From Polytrichum commune (taxonomy: Eukaryota > Streptophyta > Polytrichopsida > Polytrichales > Polytrichaceae): a stretch of DNA of 64,000 nucleotides. Positions 12,563 to 24,867 of the stretch are shown one piece after another (the first letter of the stretch is position 1; the number at the start of each line of letters is the position of its first letter). The stretch lies in assembly GCA_950295325.1 (NCBI GenBank), contig OX485807.1, forward strand, positions 51,946,796 through 52,010,795, read 5' to 3'. The position numbers were made by a program, and so were the translations under genes. Below the pieces are notes generated by a model, which was not told the DNA's origin, made no database searches, and worked only from the letters and a program-made list of their open reading frames with translations.

Positions 12563-13097
12563 CTGATAACCACATAAATAAAAATGTCAAATAAATGTTA
12601 CATACACGCAAATTTTGAACAAACTCAATTGCAAATCCAATATATACATTAATTTTCATATCATTTGTAAATAAATGGTATCTATGAGAAACAACAACTA
12701 TTGCCAATAAGCTAGACATAAGTTACTTATTAAATTAAAAAGGACTATTATGATGTAAATTTGTGTTCAAATGTAGACAATCATCACAATTTTAAACTTT
12801 TTGGATTAATAGATAGAAGTGTCAATGTGACAAGAATGAAAGGTATCTTCTTTACTACTCTAATTATATTTTTCAATGTATGTAAGAAAGTAATATATTT
12901 TGGAGTTCACTTGATTGTAAGAGTTCACGCAATTACAAAAGTTAATATTTAGAATGTGAGAGGAATGCTACCTATATTTGGAATCAATAGGAATCTATTT
13001 GCAGTTTTCAAGTGCTCCTCAAAATTTTCCTAAACAAATTCTTTTCCATAAGTACAATTGAAGTGGATATATACCTTAATGTCAATGTGCCCACTAA

Positions 13098-14550
13098 GGG
13101 GCGGTTTACACTATGGACCGCAAAGTCCGACCAGGGTGTTGTAAGAGCGTTGATTGGTTGTTGTACTTGTCCTGGGACCACTTCGGTTTCCACAAAGGAA
13201 AAAATGGCAGAGGGACCATAGAGGTCGAGGTCCCCAAAATACAATTTTCAAAGCTCAATAAATGCACTAACATGATCCAACGGGTTTTGCAGTGAGAGGG
13301 GTGGTCTAGTAGGAAAAGGTAGGGGCCCATGGCAAAGAAATGCTGTTATATTACTTTTTAAATGAAATTTCTTTTAGGGGCAACTTTTCCCACTAGACAA
13401 GGCTCATTTTTTAGCATCTAAATGTTGTAATGAACCTTGAGGAGCAAGTCTACCCTCTATGTGCCTAGATCATATCATAGCCCATAAGACATACCATTTC
13501 TTTCCTGCCCTACCCCTTAAACTTGCTCCCACATGTTTCATCAAACAATGTGGGACATCTAGAACTCAAGAATTTGAATGCAAATTTGTTTTTTTGGTCT
13601 ACCAATTAAAATGATTGGAATTTGGGGGCTTGTAATATACCATTGGAAAGGTCTTGAAAATACCTTTCCAACGGTATATTACACGTCCAATTTCTTTTAG
13701 AGAAATAAAGTTGCAAAAAATAAATAAATAAATGTAGTCGTGTAGCAATTGTAGATCAAGGTGGTCAAAAGAGCCGCCATGGGAAAACGATTGCGGTTCT
13801 TTTTCGCATAGTTTTATACTACACTAATTAGGATGTTTAGTGTTTGATACACTAAATACAAACACATACACTAAATTTCAATAACCCTATGAAAGTAAGT
13901 AACATTAAATGTAAGCTGTAACACAGTTAAGGTAAGGTAATATGTGGAAGTTACATGTTTTAATTTAGTGTTAGTAAGGATATGGAAAAATAAAAATAAC
14001 CATGATAAAAGGAGAATTCCAATATATCTACTAGCATATCTTCTAACACTAATTATCAAAGATCATAAAATTAGTGTTGAGGAAGGTACAATTGTAACAA
14101 CAATAAAATTAAACATACACTAAATATCTTATTTAGTATAGTGAAAACTCAAGGTACATGTCACATGCAAATTACATTGAACATGTACAAATTAAATCGC
14201 CTATTTTTATAAAAAAATTGTTGCGAGAAGATTTGCAAGCCACATCTTCGACATACTTAACAAGAAGTGAAGACAAGTGAAGCCCAACAGAAGACAAGAG
14301 AATGGTCAAACTTGAATTTTTTTCAAAACTGCCCTTTTTAGGCACGTATTAAAAAAAATCAACACATTCATTTTTTGGTGCATGGTCATTCTTCTTGTTC
14401 CACATTCGGTTTACACCTAGTGAGGGGCCCAAGGCTTTCAAAACTAATTTTTTAAGAAGTCGGACATGGGAAGTTGGACCATGAACTCAGATCATTGAAA
14501 AAGGCCCTCTTCCATGGTCCGACTTCATGGTCCATACTGTAAACCGGCCC
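13098..14550. mobile_element. Tourist-like MITE, copy B, enlarged, between kinase copies 1 and 2
   Basis: The left end GGGGCGGTTTACACTATGGA and the right end TCCATACTGTAAACCGGCCC are inverse matches. TAA precedes it and TTAA follows. Both outer parts match copy A at 6.5-7.0 kb. About 860 bp of extra sequence in the middle (roughly 13,390-14,270) includes a fold-back element, so this copy has taken later insertions or is a longer ancestor. Confidence 0.75.
13600..13820. mobile_element. Palindromic fold-back element, copy 2 (left half shortened)
   Basis: The central hairpin TAATATACCATTGGAAAGGT ... ACCTTTCCAACGGTATATTA is nearly perfect. It is followed by the same TAGTCG...GGTCAAAAG...GCGGTTCTTTTTCGCAT arm as copy 1, but the left outer arm is mostly missing. 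It lies inside the large MITE at 13,098-14,550. Confidence 0.6.
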
Positions 14551-14670
14551 TTAAACACCCATACTCGTACTGGCTAATGCGACAACCAAACTCACACTTT
14601 CATCATGATATCTTACACAAAACAAGCGGTGAGTAGAAATTACTCTAAATTCAGGGGAAGGAAAACGTAC

Positions 14671-16312
14671 CAATCAAGAGGGAGAAATATAACCTCATCA
14701 GTGCTTCACAAATTTTGGGGAAATGCGGTCGTTTAGTGGGATCAGAGTCCCAACATGATTCAATCAGCCCCTTCAGTTCCTGGGGACATTGAAGTGGTAG
14801 CACTGGACGAATGCCAGCCAATACTTTCTTCTTCACTTCTCGGGGGTTCTCTATTGCTGAAAATGGCAGCTCCCCGGTCAAGATTTCAAAACAGAGCATC
14901 CCAAAACTGTAAACATCACTTTTGTATGGATGAAATGAACTTTGCGCCTTTTTCTTTACCCCTGCCAATTCTATCAATTCTGGAGCTATGCATCTGAACG
15001 AACCTGTATTGGATGTCTGGTGGGTACAAAGAAAGCTCCTCTCCTTGGTCTTAGAAATCCCAAAGTCACCCACTTTCACACAAATATACTCAATGTCATC
15101 ATCTTGTGACCGCTTGAATAGAATGTTGTGCGACTTCAGATCTCGGTGCACAACCCCTTTGTCATGGATGTAAGCCATGCCTTGTGCTACTTGAAGCATG
15201 ATGTCACATGCTACCGAGATGCTAAAAGGGCCCATCCCATCTTGACGCGGTAGTTTTTCTATTAGGTGGTAAAGATCTCCATCCATCAACTCCGTGACAA
15301 TTGAACATGAGTGCTCATCCGCCCAATACCCAAGGGTTGATACAATATTGGGATGAGACAACTCTGCTAATAAGGAAACTTCTTTGTCAAAACCATCATT
15401 TCTCGGTACTCCGAACACCTTTTCAGCAACCTCTATCACTCCGAACCACTTCGCCTTGTGAACTACAGCACTACAACCCGTACCCAACTCTGCTAGTCGA
15501 CGGAGACTTTTGCCATCTACATGCCAAGCCTTCAAATATGACACTTTGGATGCGCCCGAAGTTGACGCACCCTGGCTTGCTGCCAATCTCTTCTGAACAA
15601 TGGTGGCCAACTGTAATTGAACAGATGTACTACTTGACTCCCCATGTAGAATCACAGAATTGATTGTATCCATCACAGTGCCTTCATCAAATAAAGCCAG
15701 TCTTTCAACTACATCTTTTTCAGCCTCCCTCAGCCTCTCAAGCTCTATGTCTGTTGGCGATGCGACTCCCAAACTGTTCCTGCGGCGCAAAAGCTCAGTG
15801 CATACCTCCAAATAGTAACCCAATGAACACACATACATAGGTACACTTGCCGCTGTCAGGGCAACTTGCATCCCACCCTCTTTGCAACACCTGTGCACGA
15901 AACCTTGCACGTTTGTCGCCAACCTGTAGAGAAGCTTCAAAATTTTGTGGTACGTTGATGGTTGTGCAGAACAAGCAGCAGTATTGAGGTATGTCATCTC
16001 TCTGCTGTTAAGGGCGGCCGTTGCCAATTTTTCCACTAGGTATTCACACTGACACTTGTACAGTTTCACTCCTGTACATTCATTTTCTGGCAATCTCGGA
16101 AGCTTTGTAGAATGTCTGCCATGCTTGTGGTTAAATTTCACTGGAGGGGACCCATTTCCTAAAATCATCTGTTGTGCTTGCTCCAAACACTCTGTTGTGA
16201 GGTCTAAGTACCACTGTTCCGGTTTGGTTCCAGCTTGTGCACTGCCCTTACGAAAGATATTTGGCAATTGGGTGAGCAATCCCAAAACGTTCTTCCAGGT
16301 TCCAGGGTCCAT
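14671..16312 (-). CDS. MLKL-like protein kinase, copy 1 (HeLo-like helical N-terminus plus TKL kinase)
   Basis: This is one long coding exon of about 547 codons. The start chosen is the ATG at 16,312 (protein begins MDPGTWKN), which sits in a strong ACCATGG context. The frame is open further upstream but has no other ATG. The N-terminal 200 or so residues are helical: a WYLDLTTECLEQ segment, then an LYKCQCEYLVEKLA helix, then FVHRCCK, like the DUF1221/HeLo-like domain of plant MLKL proteins. The last 270 or so residues form a complete kinase domain: glycine loop LGTGCSAVV, VAEK lysine, HRDLKSHN catalytic loop, VGDFGISK, IAPEL and YKSDVYSFG. The frame runs past LLIG into a GTACGT splice donor at 14,670, so at least one short downstream exon is expected; I could not find it. 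It is the first of three same-strand copies. Family members in Arabidopsis act in immunity; the role here is inferred. Confidence is high for a kinase gene and moderate for the MLKL assignment. Confidence 0.8.
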
Positions 16313-16509
16313 GGTTAATGGACCGATCACAGGCAGTCTTTCTAACCTCCAAGCAAATTCAAAATCAGTGGGACTCGGTTTCCTTTCCAAGATGTGGCCT
16401 TCAACGGATGGAGATTGCCAAAAAATTCCAAAGTCTCATTATGTACATGTACTGTAACTGCACTAGAGACATATGGATTCCCGAAGCGACCATCTATAAA
16501 TGCAAGTGA

Positions 16510-18193
16510 GTGAGATCACTCCGTGCCCAAAAGTTGATTGAGGCCCGAAACCCGAAACACTGCAGCCGCAAGAGTAAGATTCACTACCAGCACATTACTC
16601 TTGAAATACAGGTTAAGGTTAAGTTTCGTGACAACCTTTGGATCTCAATTTCCCTAAACCCTACATTCGGATCAGGCAAAGAATTGCTTTAAATTCATCT
16701 TGCTAAGCTTCCCGTAAGCTGTACACTATAGATTTCACATGAAGAACAATGAGTTCGGCCACTTCTCCTTTAGCGTGTCAAAATTTTCTTCGTCGATAGG
16801 TGGCTCTTCTTCCTCTCCCTCGACGCACCACTCTTCGCTCCAATGCTCCAATGATGGAAGCTTCTATCTCTGCTTGAATATAAGTATAGTTGGAGCAGGG
16901 ATTCGTTTCATCTTCAAACTTGAGCGGTGTGGCGTATTCAGAGCTCCCTGCTGTATCGGCGGCGACGCTTCTTCACAATAGCTTGCTAGAATTGGACGAA
17001 GATTCCAATGAGAGAAAGAGATATGACGCCGACCATGGGTAGGCACGAGGAAGAGAGGCTTCAACCTTGGGCACTGTCACTACCCGTATGTGAGCCCAAC
17101 AAAGATTCCATCGTTATGGTGTGGTCTTATTAAGGCCCTTTGATGTCAGTAGCAAGAATCAAGACAAGTGAAATTCGCTCGTAAAGGGGTCCACAATCCT
17201 CAGCACATGAAGTCAAGCTGGACTTATCCAAACTTGCTCAGAACAGTTGCAGATTGTCACTGGTCTGCTAGTCAAACTACGGGAAGATAGATCGACGATG
17301 CTCCTGCCACAAAAGATATGCATCAATCAATCACTTATAGAGAATACTGGTGGTGTATAACTTAAGTGATGCGGCCAACTACTCGAGGATTTGGGAGTGA
17401 GGTAACCAAGAGGAGGGTCATGGATTAGAAATATGTGCGTCCGACATAGTGTGTTCAGCATCGAAGGAGGCCTTTCAGGTCAAATCTGACGACAGTAGCG
17501 TATAGGTTATCATCGCCGCATTTTCGTAGTATCCGCTTCAACATCGACTTTCACTTTCCTACCTTCCATTTGTTCCTTGCGGATCGTATTCGACCTTCGA
17601 CCCCATCGTGTCTAGTTGATTTCGTGATTCGAGCATTTCGATCAACTGCTCTATCCGGTACAGGACTTGGTGCAGGTCTCATCACAACAACTACCTACAC
17701 CAAACACCTAGTCCAAAGATCCCTCGCTACTACTTGTCGACAGAATAATAGAGAAAAAACGCAAACCTGAGACGAAGGAGGGACTCGGAGCTTGGAGATC
17801 GTGATGGTCAGCACGCACCTAACCCCCGCCCTCCCGCTTCAACCTTGCGGTCAATGGATGATACTGTCTCTACGCAGCAAGCGTCGATTGTTGATGGCGG
17901 AAGATGAAAAACATTCCATACAAGGAACTCAAGCACTCAGCTCACGATTACTGCAGGTGGATTCCAGTAATCTGCAGATTCTTCGGAGGACCCGATTTGC
18001 TCACATGCAACAAAGCCGAAATTTCCTCAGACTTGGCGCCGTGAACCCCCAAGTTCGCATACATCAGTGCAAGTGCCACCACAAGGATCGTAAAGTAAAA
18101 CCGACTACGGATTCGTGGCAGCTTCAGCTTGTCCTGTCAGAAAAATAATGTACAACTTGCCCATCTATTCGGCGGCCTTTGCAGCTGGAGATG
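16510..18193. other. Upstream region of kinase copy 1, moderate GC, no identified gene
   Basis: The base composition is more even than in the surroundings and short frames occur on both strands. The longest, 17,792-18,148 (+), encodes 118 residues starting MEIVMVSTHLT with no recognisable domain. It may hold the 5' leader or first exon of kinase copy 1, or an old gene relic. The Mutator-like element sits at its end. Confidence 0.3.
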
Positions 18194-18202
18194 AATACAA
18201 AA

Positions 18203-19480
18203 GGGGGACGTTAAGTACCCCCCCACGAACTAATAGGGATTCCATATTCGGGCGGGGCAGCCCTCCCACGAAATTTCTGGCCCCGCCCGGATTTTTTCCA
18301 AACCCGCCCGAAAATAGCTGCCCGCCCCGCCCGAAAACGAAAAAAACATTGCTCTTCCATTCTTCAAGGCCGCTTGATTACAAATCCCATATTGAGTGCA
18401 CTTCACCTTCAAGGTCTGAAATCCAATATATATGTGCACTTCCACCTAGTAAATAAGGCATTAAATGGGATTTCATTCCGGAAGTGAAACCATCAACCAA
18501 GAATGTAATTAACTTGGAAGTCAAAAAATTAGAAAATCCTCATCAACATTGAGGTTATAATTTTTATGACTTACCATTTGAAATTGTCTTCGTCATTCTT
18601 AAATGACACTTAAATTTAGAGTGCTGATGTGGTATGTATATTTTATAATATTTTAGATAATTCTGCCTACTTTCAAGAATATTCATACGCACTTATTCTA
18701 ATTAAGTGTGATTTAATATAATTATGTCTAATTAATTCTGATTAATCCTAATTAATCCCAAATAAATCAGAAAGTATTCTTTCCAAATTAAGTAAGACTA
18801 ATTAATCCTAAAATTTAATTACTGGAATTAACTCCAATTAAGTCCAATCAATTTCAGTAATTACAATACTCAATTTTTATATCCAGTAAGCCTAATTAAC
18901 CCTAAAATTTAATTAATGGAATTAACTCCAATTAAATCCGGTAATTAAAATAATTGATTAATTAGTTCCATTAAGTATATTTTATAAATAAGTGCGTATG
19001 AATATTCTTGAAAGTAGGCAGAATTATCTAAAATATTATAAAATATACATACCACATCAGCACTCTAAATTTAAGTGTCATTTAAGAATGACGAAGACAA
19101 TTTCAAATGGTAAGTCATAAAAATTATAACCTCAATGTTGATGAGGATTTTCTAATTTTTTGACTTCCAAGTTAATTACATTCTTGGTTGATGGTTTCAC
19201 TTCCGGAATGAAATCCCATTTAATGCCTTATTTACTAGGTGGAAGTGCACATATATATTGGATTTCAGACCTTGAAGGTGAAGTGCACTCAATATGGGAT
19301 TTGTAATCAAGCGGCCTTGAAGAATGGAAGAGCAATGTTTTTTTCGTTTTCGGGCGGGGCGGGCAGCTATTTTCGGGCGGGTTTGGAAAAAATCCGGGCG
19401 GGGCCAGAAATTTCGTGGAAGGGCTGCCCCGCCCGAATATGGAATCCCTATTAGTTCGTGGGGGGTACTTAACATCCCCC
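18203..19480. mobile_element. Non-autonomous Mutator-like element (TIR-MULE), 1,278 bp
   Basis: Two inverted arms of about 490 bp (18,203-18,695 and 18,985-19,480) are nearly identical. The outer ends read GGGGGACGTTAAGTACCCCC and, inverted, GGGGGATGTTAAGTACCCCC. The arms have GC-box-like (C)CCGCCC clusters near the outside. The loop of about 290 bp is built from degenerate TTAATCC/TTAATT units. A perfect 9-bp target duplication, AATACAAAA, flanks it at 18,194-18,202 and 19,481-19,489. A 9-bp duplication with long inverted ends is the Mutator signature. No transposase is encoded. The high arm identity suggests recent insertion or conversion. Confidence 0.92.
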
Positions 19481-19489
19481 AATACAAAA

Positions 19490-20480
19490 TAATGCGAGGA
19501 CCTTGGAAGTTGGGGGTTGGTTACCTTCGTGGAAACGGGTTGCACACACAACCTCGCAATTTGCAGGAATGTTTGCAAGAATGGGTGAGTAGGTAGCAAG
19601 TGGCTTATTTGGATGGGTTACTTCATTTTGTGGCCTTTCAATGTCATGGACAACATCAAAAATTACGTTTCAAATGACAGGTACACAAAATCTTAATGTT
19701 TCATGCAAAATTAAATCATACTCTGTCACATAAAAATTTAAAGATGTATGAACTTCTTACAATATTTAGTCAAGAATCCTCCAAATTCTCGTGTTGTGGT
19801 GTAACACAAATATTGCCCTCCCTTCTATATTCTCCAACTCAAATCTTAAGTATCAAGATGAGATGTTGTGTGTTGTAACAATAATTAGAAGATCATGCCA
19901 AAGTTTGATTTAGTTTCACAATCTCCTCAACTTCAAATAATTTTTGAGCATCACATTTAAAATACATTCAAACAATAAATCCTTCACAACTTGGGACATT
20001 AGCCAGTTCAAAAACCGATTATGAAGGACTTGCCCACACATTGTTGAAGCGCCATCTCATCAAGCCTTAAATATGGTGGATCAAGGCATAAAAATTTGGA
20101 CCCTATCTTTATGGAGCCTTGTCACAAGATGGTCTCCCTTTCAGGGAGGCTGAAAAACATTCCAAATCCAATTTGAGTTGTAGCTAGTTTTGGTCTGTCA
20201 AAGGAGTTGACACCTCAAAGTTGACCTTTAAATAAATTTTCCAACCTTAAAAAAAAGAATACGAACTTGTGACAATCATGTTGCATACTATCAATTCTTA
20301 ATCCAAATATGAAGTTAAACACTATCAAATCCAAATCCAAATCCATATTCAAACATCATCAAATGCAATTCAACCTTAAACTGAAGAAATGCCACTCATT
20401 AAATTATATATATATATATATATAACACTATAGGTTGCCACCCTCTCACCAAAGTGGCTCTAACGGGAGTCCTTCAAATT
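19490..20480. other. Gene-free AT-rich stretch
   Basis: No gene was recognised. A TA microsatellite lies at about 20,404-20,424. Confidence 0.35.
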
Positions 20481-20484
20481 CTTT

Positions 20485-20930
20485 CTAATTTTTCGCCATG
20501 GGGTTGGCAAAGGGACAAGTGCCCCCCTACGCCAAATACCTCCAGTTGTCTTGTGTGGCCTACACTAACTAATAAACTATTCCTTGCTTAGCTAGCCTTT
20601 ATTTACTTGACCTCTTAGCTATTTGCTTTTACTAGCTAGCAATTCTTCTCATTAAGCTAGTTTCTTTCCTAACTGGTATTTTTTTTCTAACTTAGTTAGT
20701 TTCTACTACTAATTAGTTTTTCTTTTGACTAACCCTATCTTAACTAGTTTTTTTCCCTTCACATGTGACGGCCCGAAATCCTCGGTGATTCACTTTCCCC
20801 TTTTCGGGGCTAGATACTAAATATACTAATTTTTCCCTAATTCTCTATCAATTCTAACTTTTAATATTAAAATCCTAACTAAAAGTGACCCCGCGTAGTG
20901 GTGGACCACTCTAGGGGTTCATACACCCAC
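20485..20930 (+). repeat. Dispersed repeat R2, copy 1
   Basis: It shares order and sequence with 41,975-42,492: GAGTTGGCAA-like start, TTGTCTTGTGTG, TAGCTAGC clusters, CTAACCCTA, TTTTTTTCCCTTCA, GGCCCGAAATCC, and the close AAAAGTGACCCCGCGTAGTG then GTGGACCACTCT. It could be part of an LTR, but TG...CA ends were not fixed. Confidence 0.6.
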
Positions 20931-23900
20931 ATTATTTAGATACATTTACAAAAGATCATTCTTGCATCATTGTTTAGTTATGTATCAATTCCGTAGGGTT
21001 GGGAATCTGCCGAGCTTTATGCCCTTTTTATTTTGGACTTCCCTTACATTTCGAGTATACTTAAGCTTAAGTATTGTTCACGAGTTAACAAGCAATAACA
21101 TGATCTCATTATTAATCTAGTTAGGGGTTATAGACACTCCAAGAATAATGAACAATGACATGGTCATTAGATGTTGTCAAGTCTAATCCAACACCGCCTA
21201 AGGCAATGCACTTAGTTATTGAAATCTCAACTAGCATGCTAACTCCAAGTCTTTGTGATTTACCACCAACCATTCAAATAATTCTTGTCAATTTTAACCT
21301 CTGACATTTGATTAACTAGAAACCAAATATTTATAGTTCCTATATGTCATTTTGTGACTAACTCAATCAAGAGAAGAGAAGAAATTGGCATTGAAAATCA
21401 TTTATTGTCTATCTTGTATTCAATTATTATTTCTAGTTTGAGTGCTCCAATTATAATTGGATCAGCTACAAGCCAATATTGAAAGTTTGTACTAAGTTGT
21501 GTTGGGTCCAAGTTTGTCTTCTATTTGTGAAGGATTGATACATTGAATGTATTACTCTTGTCTTGATTTATAATATGTTATAAAATAATTATTAGCTTGT
21601 GGCTAAAATTGTATTGGTGGAACTAGTTGGCCTTTGTATGAAATTGAGTAAAAAGTCCAAGAATATAGCAAGACATTCATCATTTCTTGTTAACCCTAGT
21701 GTGGGCTAAGCTAGACAAAAGATGAGCAAATCACACAATCAACGTTTAAGCAAATCCAAAGTATTTTACAAAAAGTTGGCTCACACCCTTTATCTTCCTA
21801 ATAGTGAGTTGGGGTGACCAAACACGTTGTGGACTACTCCTCACAAAAGCCAATAAATAGTACAATCAAAACCACGCTGTGTGGTCTTTCAAGTTGCTAA
21901 CTAAGCATGACCAACATGTTTATATACGGTTTCACCCTCATCATGAAGATCCAAATGGCAACATTCTACGGATTTACTACACAAAGTTATCTATAGTTAA
22001 TGTAAGATTAACTTAACTGATTTAAAAGTTATCATAAGTGTAACATTTCTTCTTTTAGAAAGGGAGCATAAATAAAAACCTGAGTAATCTTATGTAATAT
22101 TTTATGAAAAACTTTTTTAGAGTGACGACGAGTTTCATAATGAGAATTAAGGTATGTGGCCAAGCTATAATGCTTTCAACCATACTACATATATATCTAT
22201 TCCTAAGGTGATGGATTTCAAATGGTTATTTTTTCAGCTAGCCCACTTCTTCTAGGAATTGAAACATGCGATATGGTTAGCAAACCCAAATCAAGGCTAT
22301 AGCCACTTTCTCATAGTTTTTGGAGCTCGTATAATTATCTTATTCATTATCAAAGAGATTATTCCCATGCTCATTCAATGGTTATATAGGTCCCCTGCAC
22401 ACACGAGCGCGCTCCTGATCATATTGACTATTGGGCCTCGAATGGCTATCATATTCTAAGCATGCGATCCAATCTCATGTCTTTTTGATATCCATTCTTG
22501 GAGCCATTGCAAACCACACACCATTCAAACATAGGTATTTGAATCAAGAAAAATTGTTAACCAAATTAGAATGTATTGCATGTCTACCTTGATGTATTGC
22601 ACATCTCGTACCAAGTGTCTTCAAAGATGAATATGTCTTCATGTGGAATATTTTGGGGTGGAAATGACTCTTAGGAATTTAAGGGTCAAATGGAAACTTA
22701 TATCTAAGTGGTACCTATATTGCAAGAATTTAAAAATTGACATAAAAAAGACACGGAAACATGTTACAATTAGAATTTTTGTAAAGTGTTGGGATCAAAC
22801 TCTAGATGAGTTGGCTAAAAGGTGAGTTTGAGAGCATATCTATAAGGTCACCCAATTTCTCTTAAGGCCTAAATTAAGTAGAATGTTCAAAGAGTGGTGT
22901 CAAGATATTACAAGTTGTTTTCTAGGTTATCATACTAAGATAGGTGGACCAAGGTAGCCTTGGATAGGCCAACCGATTTTTTATGGTGACACCCAACTTT
23001 TCAATAACGAGTGAACCTTGATTCTAACAGAGAAATCGTTGAGCACTACATACAATGAGGAGCAAAGTAAGCATGCAAAGAATTACAAGAGGAGAGGAAT
23101 TGCAATTTGAAATTTGTGTAGGTGATATAACCTCATCCCTCTTCCACTGCTCCCCATAGGGGGTGCACTCATTATTAGAACCGGGAACCATGTGCGTGCA
23201 TGACCTTGAAATTGATACCCCTAATACACAAGAATTCCCCCTCTTTAAAATGATATAAGTACAAGATGTAGCTACGAAATTGTAGAGACACCTTGCATTC
23301 ATGTAGATCAATGGGGGCATGTGAGAAGGGCAATGAGCTTGGCGAAGGAAAAAAATTGGGAAGGTCTTGAGAGAAAGACGAATTCCCTATTCTAGGGAAC
23401 TGAAAGTGAACGCATGTGAGGCCAAGGGAACACAACTAAGCCATTGGGAACTTCCGTGAGACCATGGGAACGCACCTAAACCTTTGCTAAAAAGGAAACA
23501 AGTGTTAAAATGCAATCATAATATCAAAATGGTTTAAGGAATCCAATTGATGGATCAAGGTTAGGAAATAGTGTTGGGAGATTAAGTATTATAATTAGAT
23601 GATAGTTTGAACCTTGGAGGAGTTTAAAATATACCTAGAAGAAGGTATTTCTATTCAACTTTAGGTTACCATAAGACGCTTGAATTCAAGACTAACATGG
23701 GAATTTCCACTTTCACATTATTTAGATTCTCAAGATTGTTTCAAAGTCTAATTCTTATAGGTGTAATGTTCATGTAACCGGGTCAACAAAGGGTTATACC
23801 ATCTAAGGTTGAGGGTTGACCTTTGCAGTGCAATATCATTTTTGTAGATCGTGTCTTAGGAAATGTTGAATTCCTCATTCTAACTAGATTCTAGAGAAAT

Positions 23901-24060
23901 TGTGCATAGAGATTTCAAAAGTAATTCATTCATTTTGGCCTCCCTATATAAGGCCATGTTTGAATATCTTTGTTGATTTGTTTGCCCCCTTGAATGGTTC
24001 GTGACATGCAGTCTAGTTTCTCTTCCTTGGCAATATTTCACATGCTCAAGTCGTGTTTAA
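20930..24060. other. Gene-free stretch
   Basis: It holds dispersed repeat copy d (22.2-22.6 kb). A segment at 23,190-23,300 is also present in diverged form near 5,670-5,780. I see no coding region that I can support. Confidence 0.3.
22220..22600 (+). repeat. Dispersed repeat family R1, copy d
   Basis: This is a long copy with AACCCAAATCAAGGCTATAG, TTTGGAGCTCGTATAATTAT, TATATAGGTCCCC, GAATGGCTATCATATTCTAA and TTGTTAACCAAATTAGAATG. Confidence 0.5.
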
Positions 24061-24129
24061 ATAATGCTTCAAATGGACTTAGCATAATGTAGCCGTCCCC
24101 TTTGCTCATCTCCGCATTGCACAGAGAAC

Positions 24130-24867
24130 GGCACGGCCGCTCCCCCAATTTTGCCAACCCCTACCATGGCAGTCAAGCGGCAGTTCCTGATTCTGAACCC
24201 CAACAACTTGGTCCTATGTGTGCGTTGTCCTAGGGCCCCCATAGTCCCCTTCTCTAGGCCTGAGAACATGGACCATGGCAAGCTCCCAACATACACCAAG
24301 AGCAAGCTTGTCCACCTTTGGCCCGGACTCCGCCGTTTCCTTCATATTACCCAATCCAAATGATGGATAACAATCTCGAGCTCCATGAAATCAGAGAACA
24401 ACTAGGCCTTCGTAGAATTTATATTCAAGAGGATCAAGCCCCCTTCCATGGTGCTAGAGCAAGAGTCGTGCATGACATTGTTGACCTTGGAGGTGAGGGT
24501 TGTTAGGAAGATGGGGAACCCCCCTGTCAACCAATACTTGAAGGTGTTGAAACCATATTATGGGACCAACGCCCCCCCCCCCCCAATGATAGGATGTCCC
24601 CATTATTTGCAGCCCACATGTGACAACAACCCTTCCAATAATATCTTGAACCCCACCTCCAACTACATAGTGCGCCCCACGTGGACAGTCGGGAAGGTCC
24701 AAGACCGGTTTTTTATGAACCTTGGGAGATACTTTCATGCGCTCATAGGGCACAAATTCCTTGTCCCCAATTTGTACAGAGTAATCCAATGTGATAAATA
24801 CATGGATCCCAAGGATTACATGTATAGAGTTTTGTATGCTCACACAAAATATTTTAAACTTATTTGA
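24130..24867 (+). pseudogene. Coding-like relic of unknown identity
   Basis: Overlapping frames on the plus strand have a protein-like composition: MAVKRQFLILNPNNLVLCV at 24.15 kb, IREQLGLRRIYIQEDQAPFH at 24.4 kb, then WTVGKVQDRFFMNLGRYFH and YMDPKDYMYRVLYAHTKYF up to 24,867. Together they suggest a once-continuous gene broken by frameshifts. A C-run at 24,569-24,583 sits in the middle. I do not recognise the family. The following 25.0-25.4 kb is also C-rich and may belong to it. Confidence 0.3.

Noticed and set aside
15301-15663. 120-codon plus-strand frame in kinase copy 1
   Set aside because: It is the antisense shadow of the kinase exon.
19228-19599. Frames of 90-123 codons in the right arm of the Mutator-like element
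   Set aside because: The same peptides appear in the left arm because the arms are inverted copies; proline/arginine-rich content comes from the CCCGCCC tracts.
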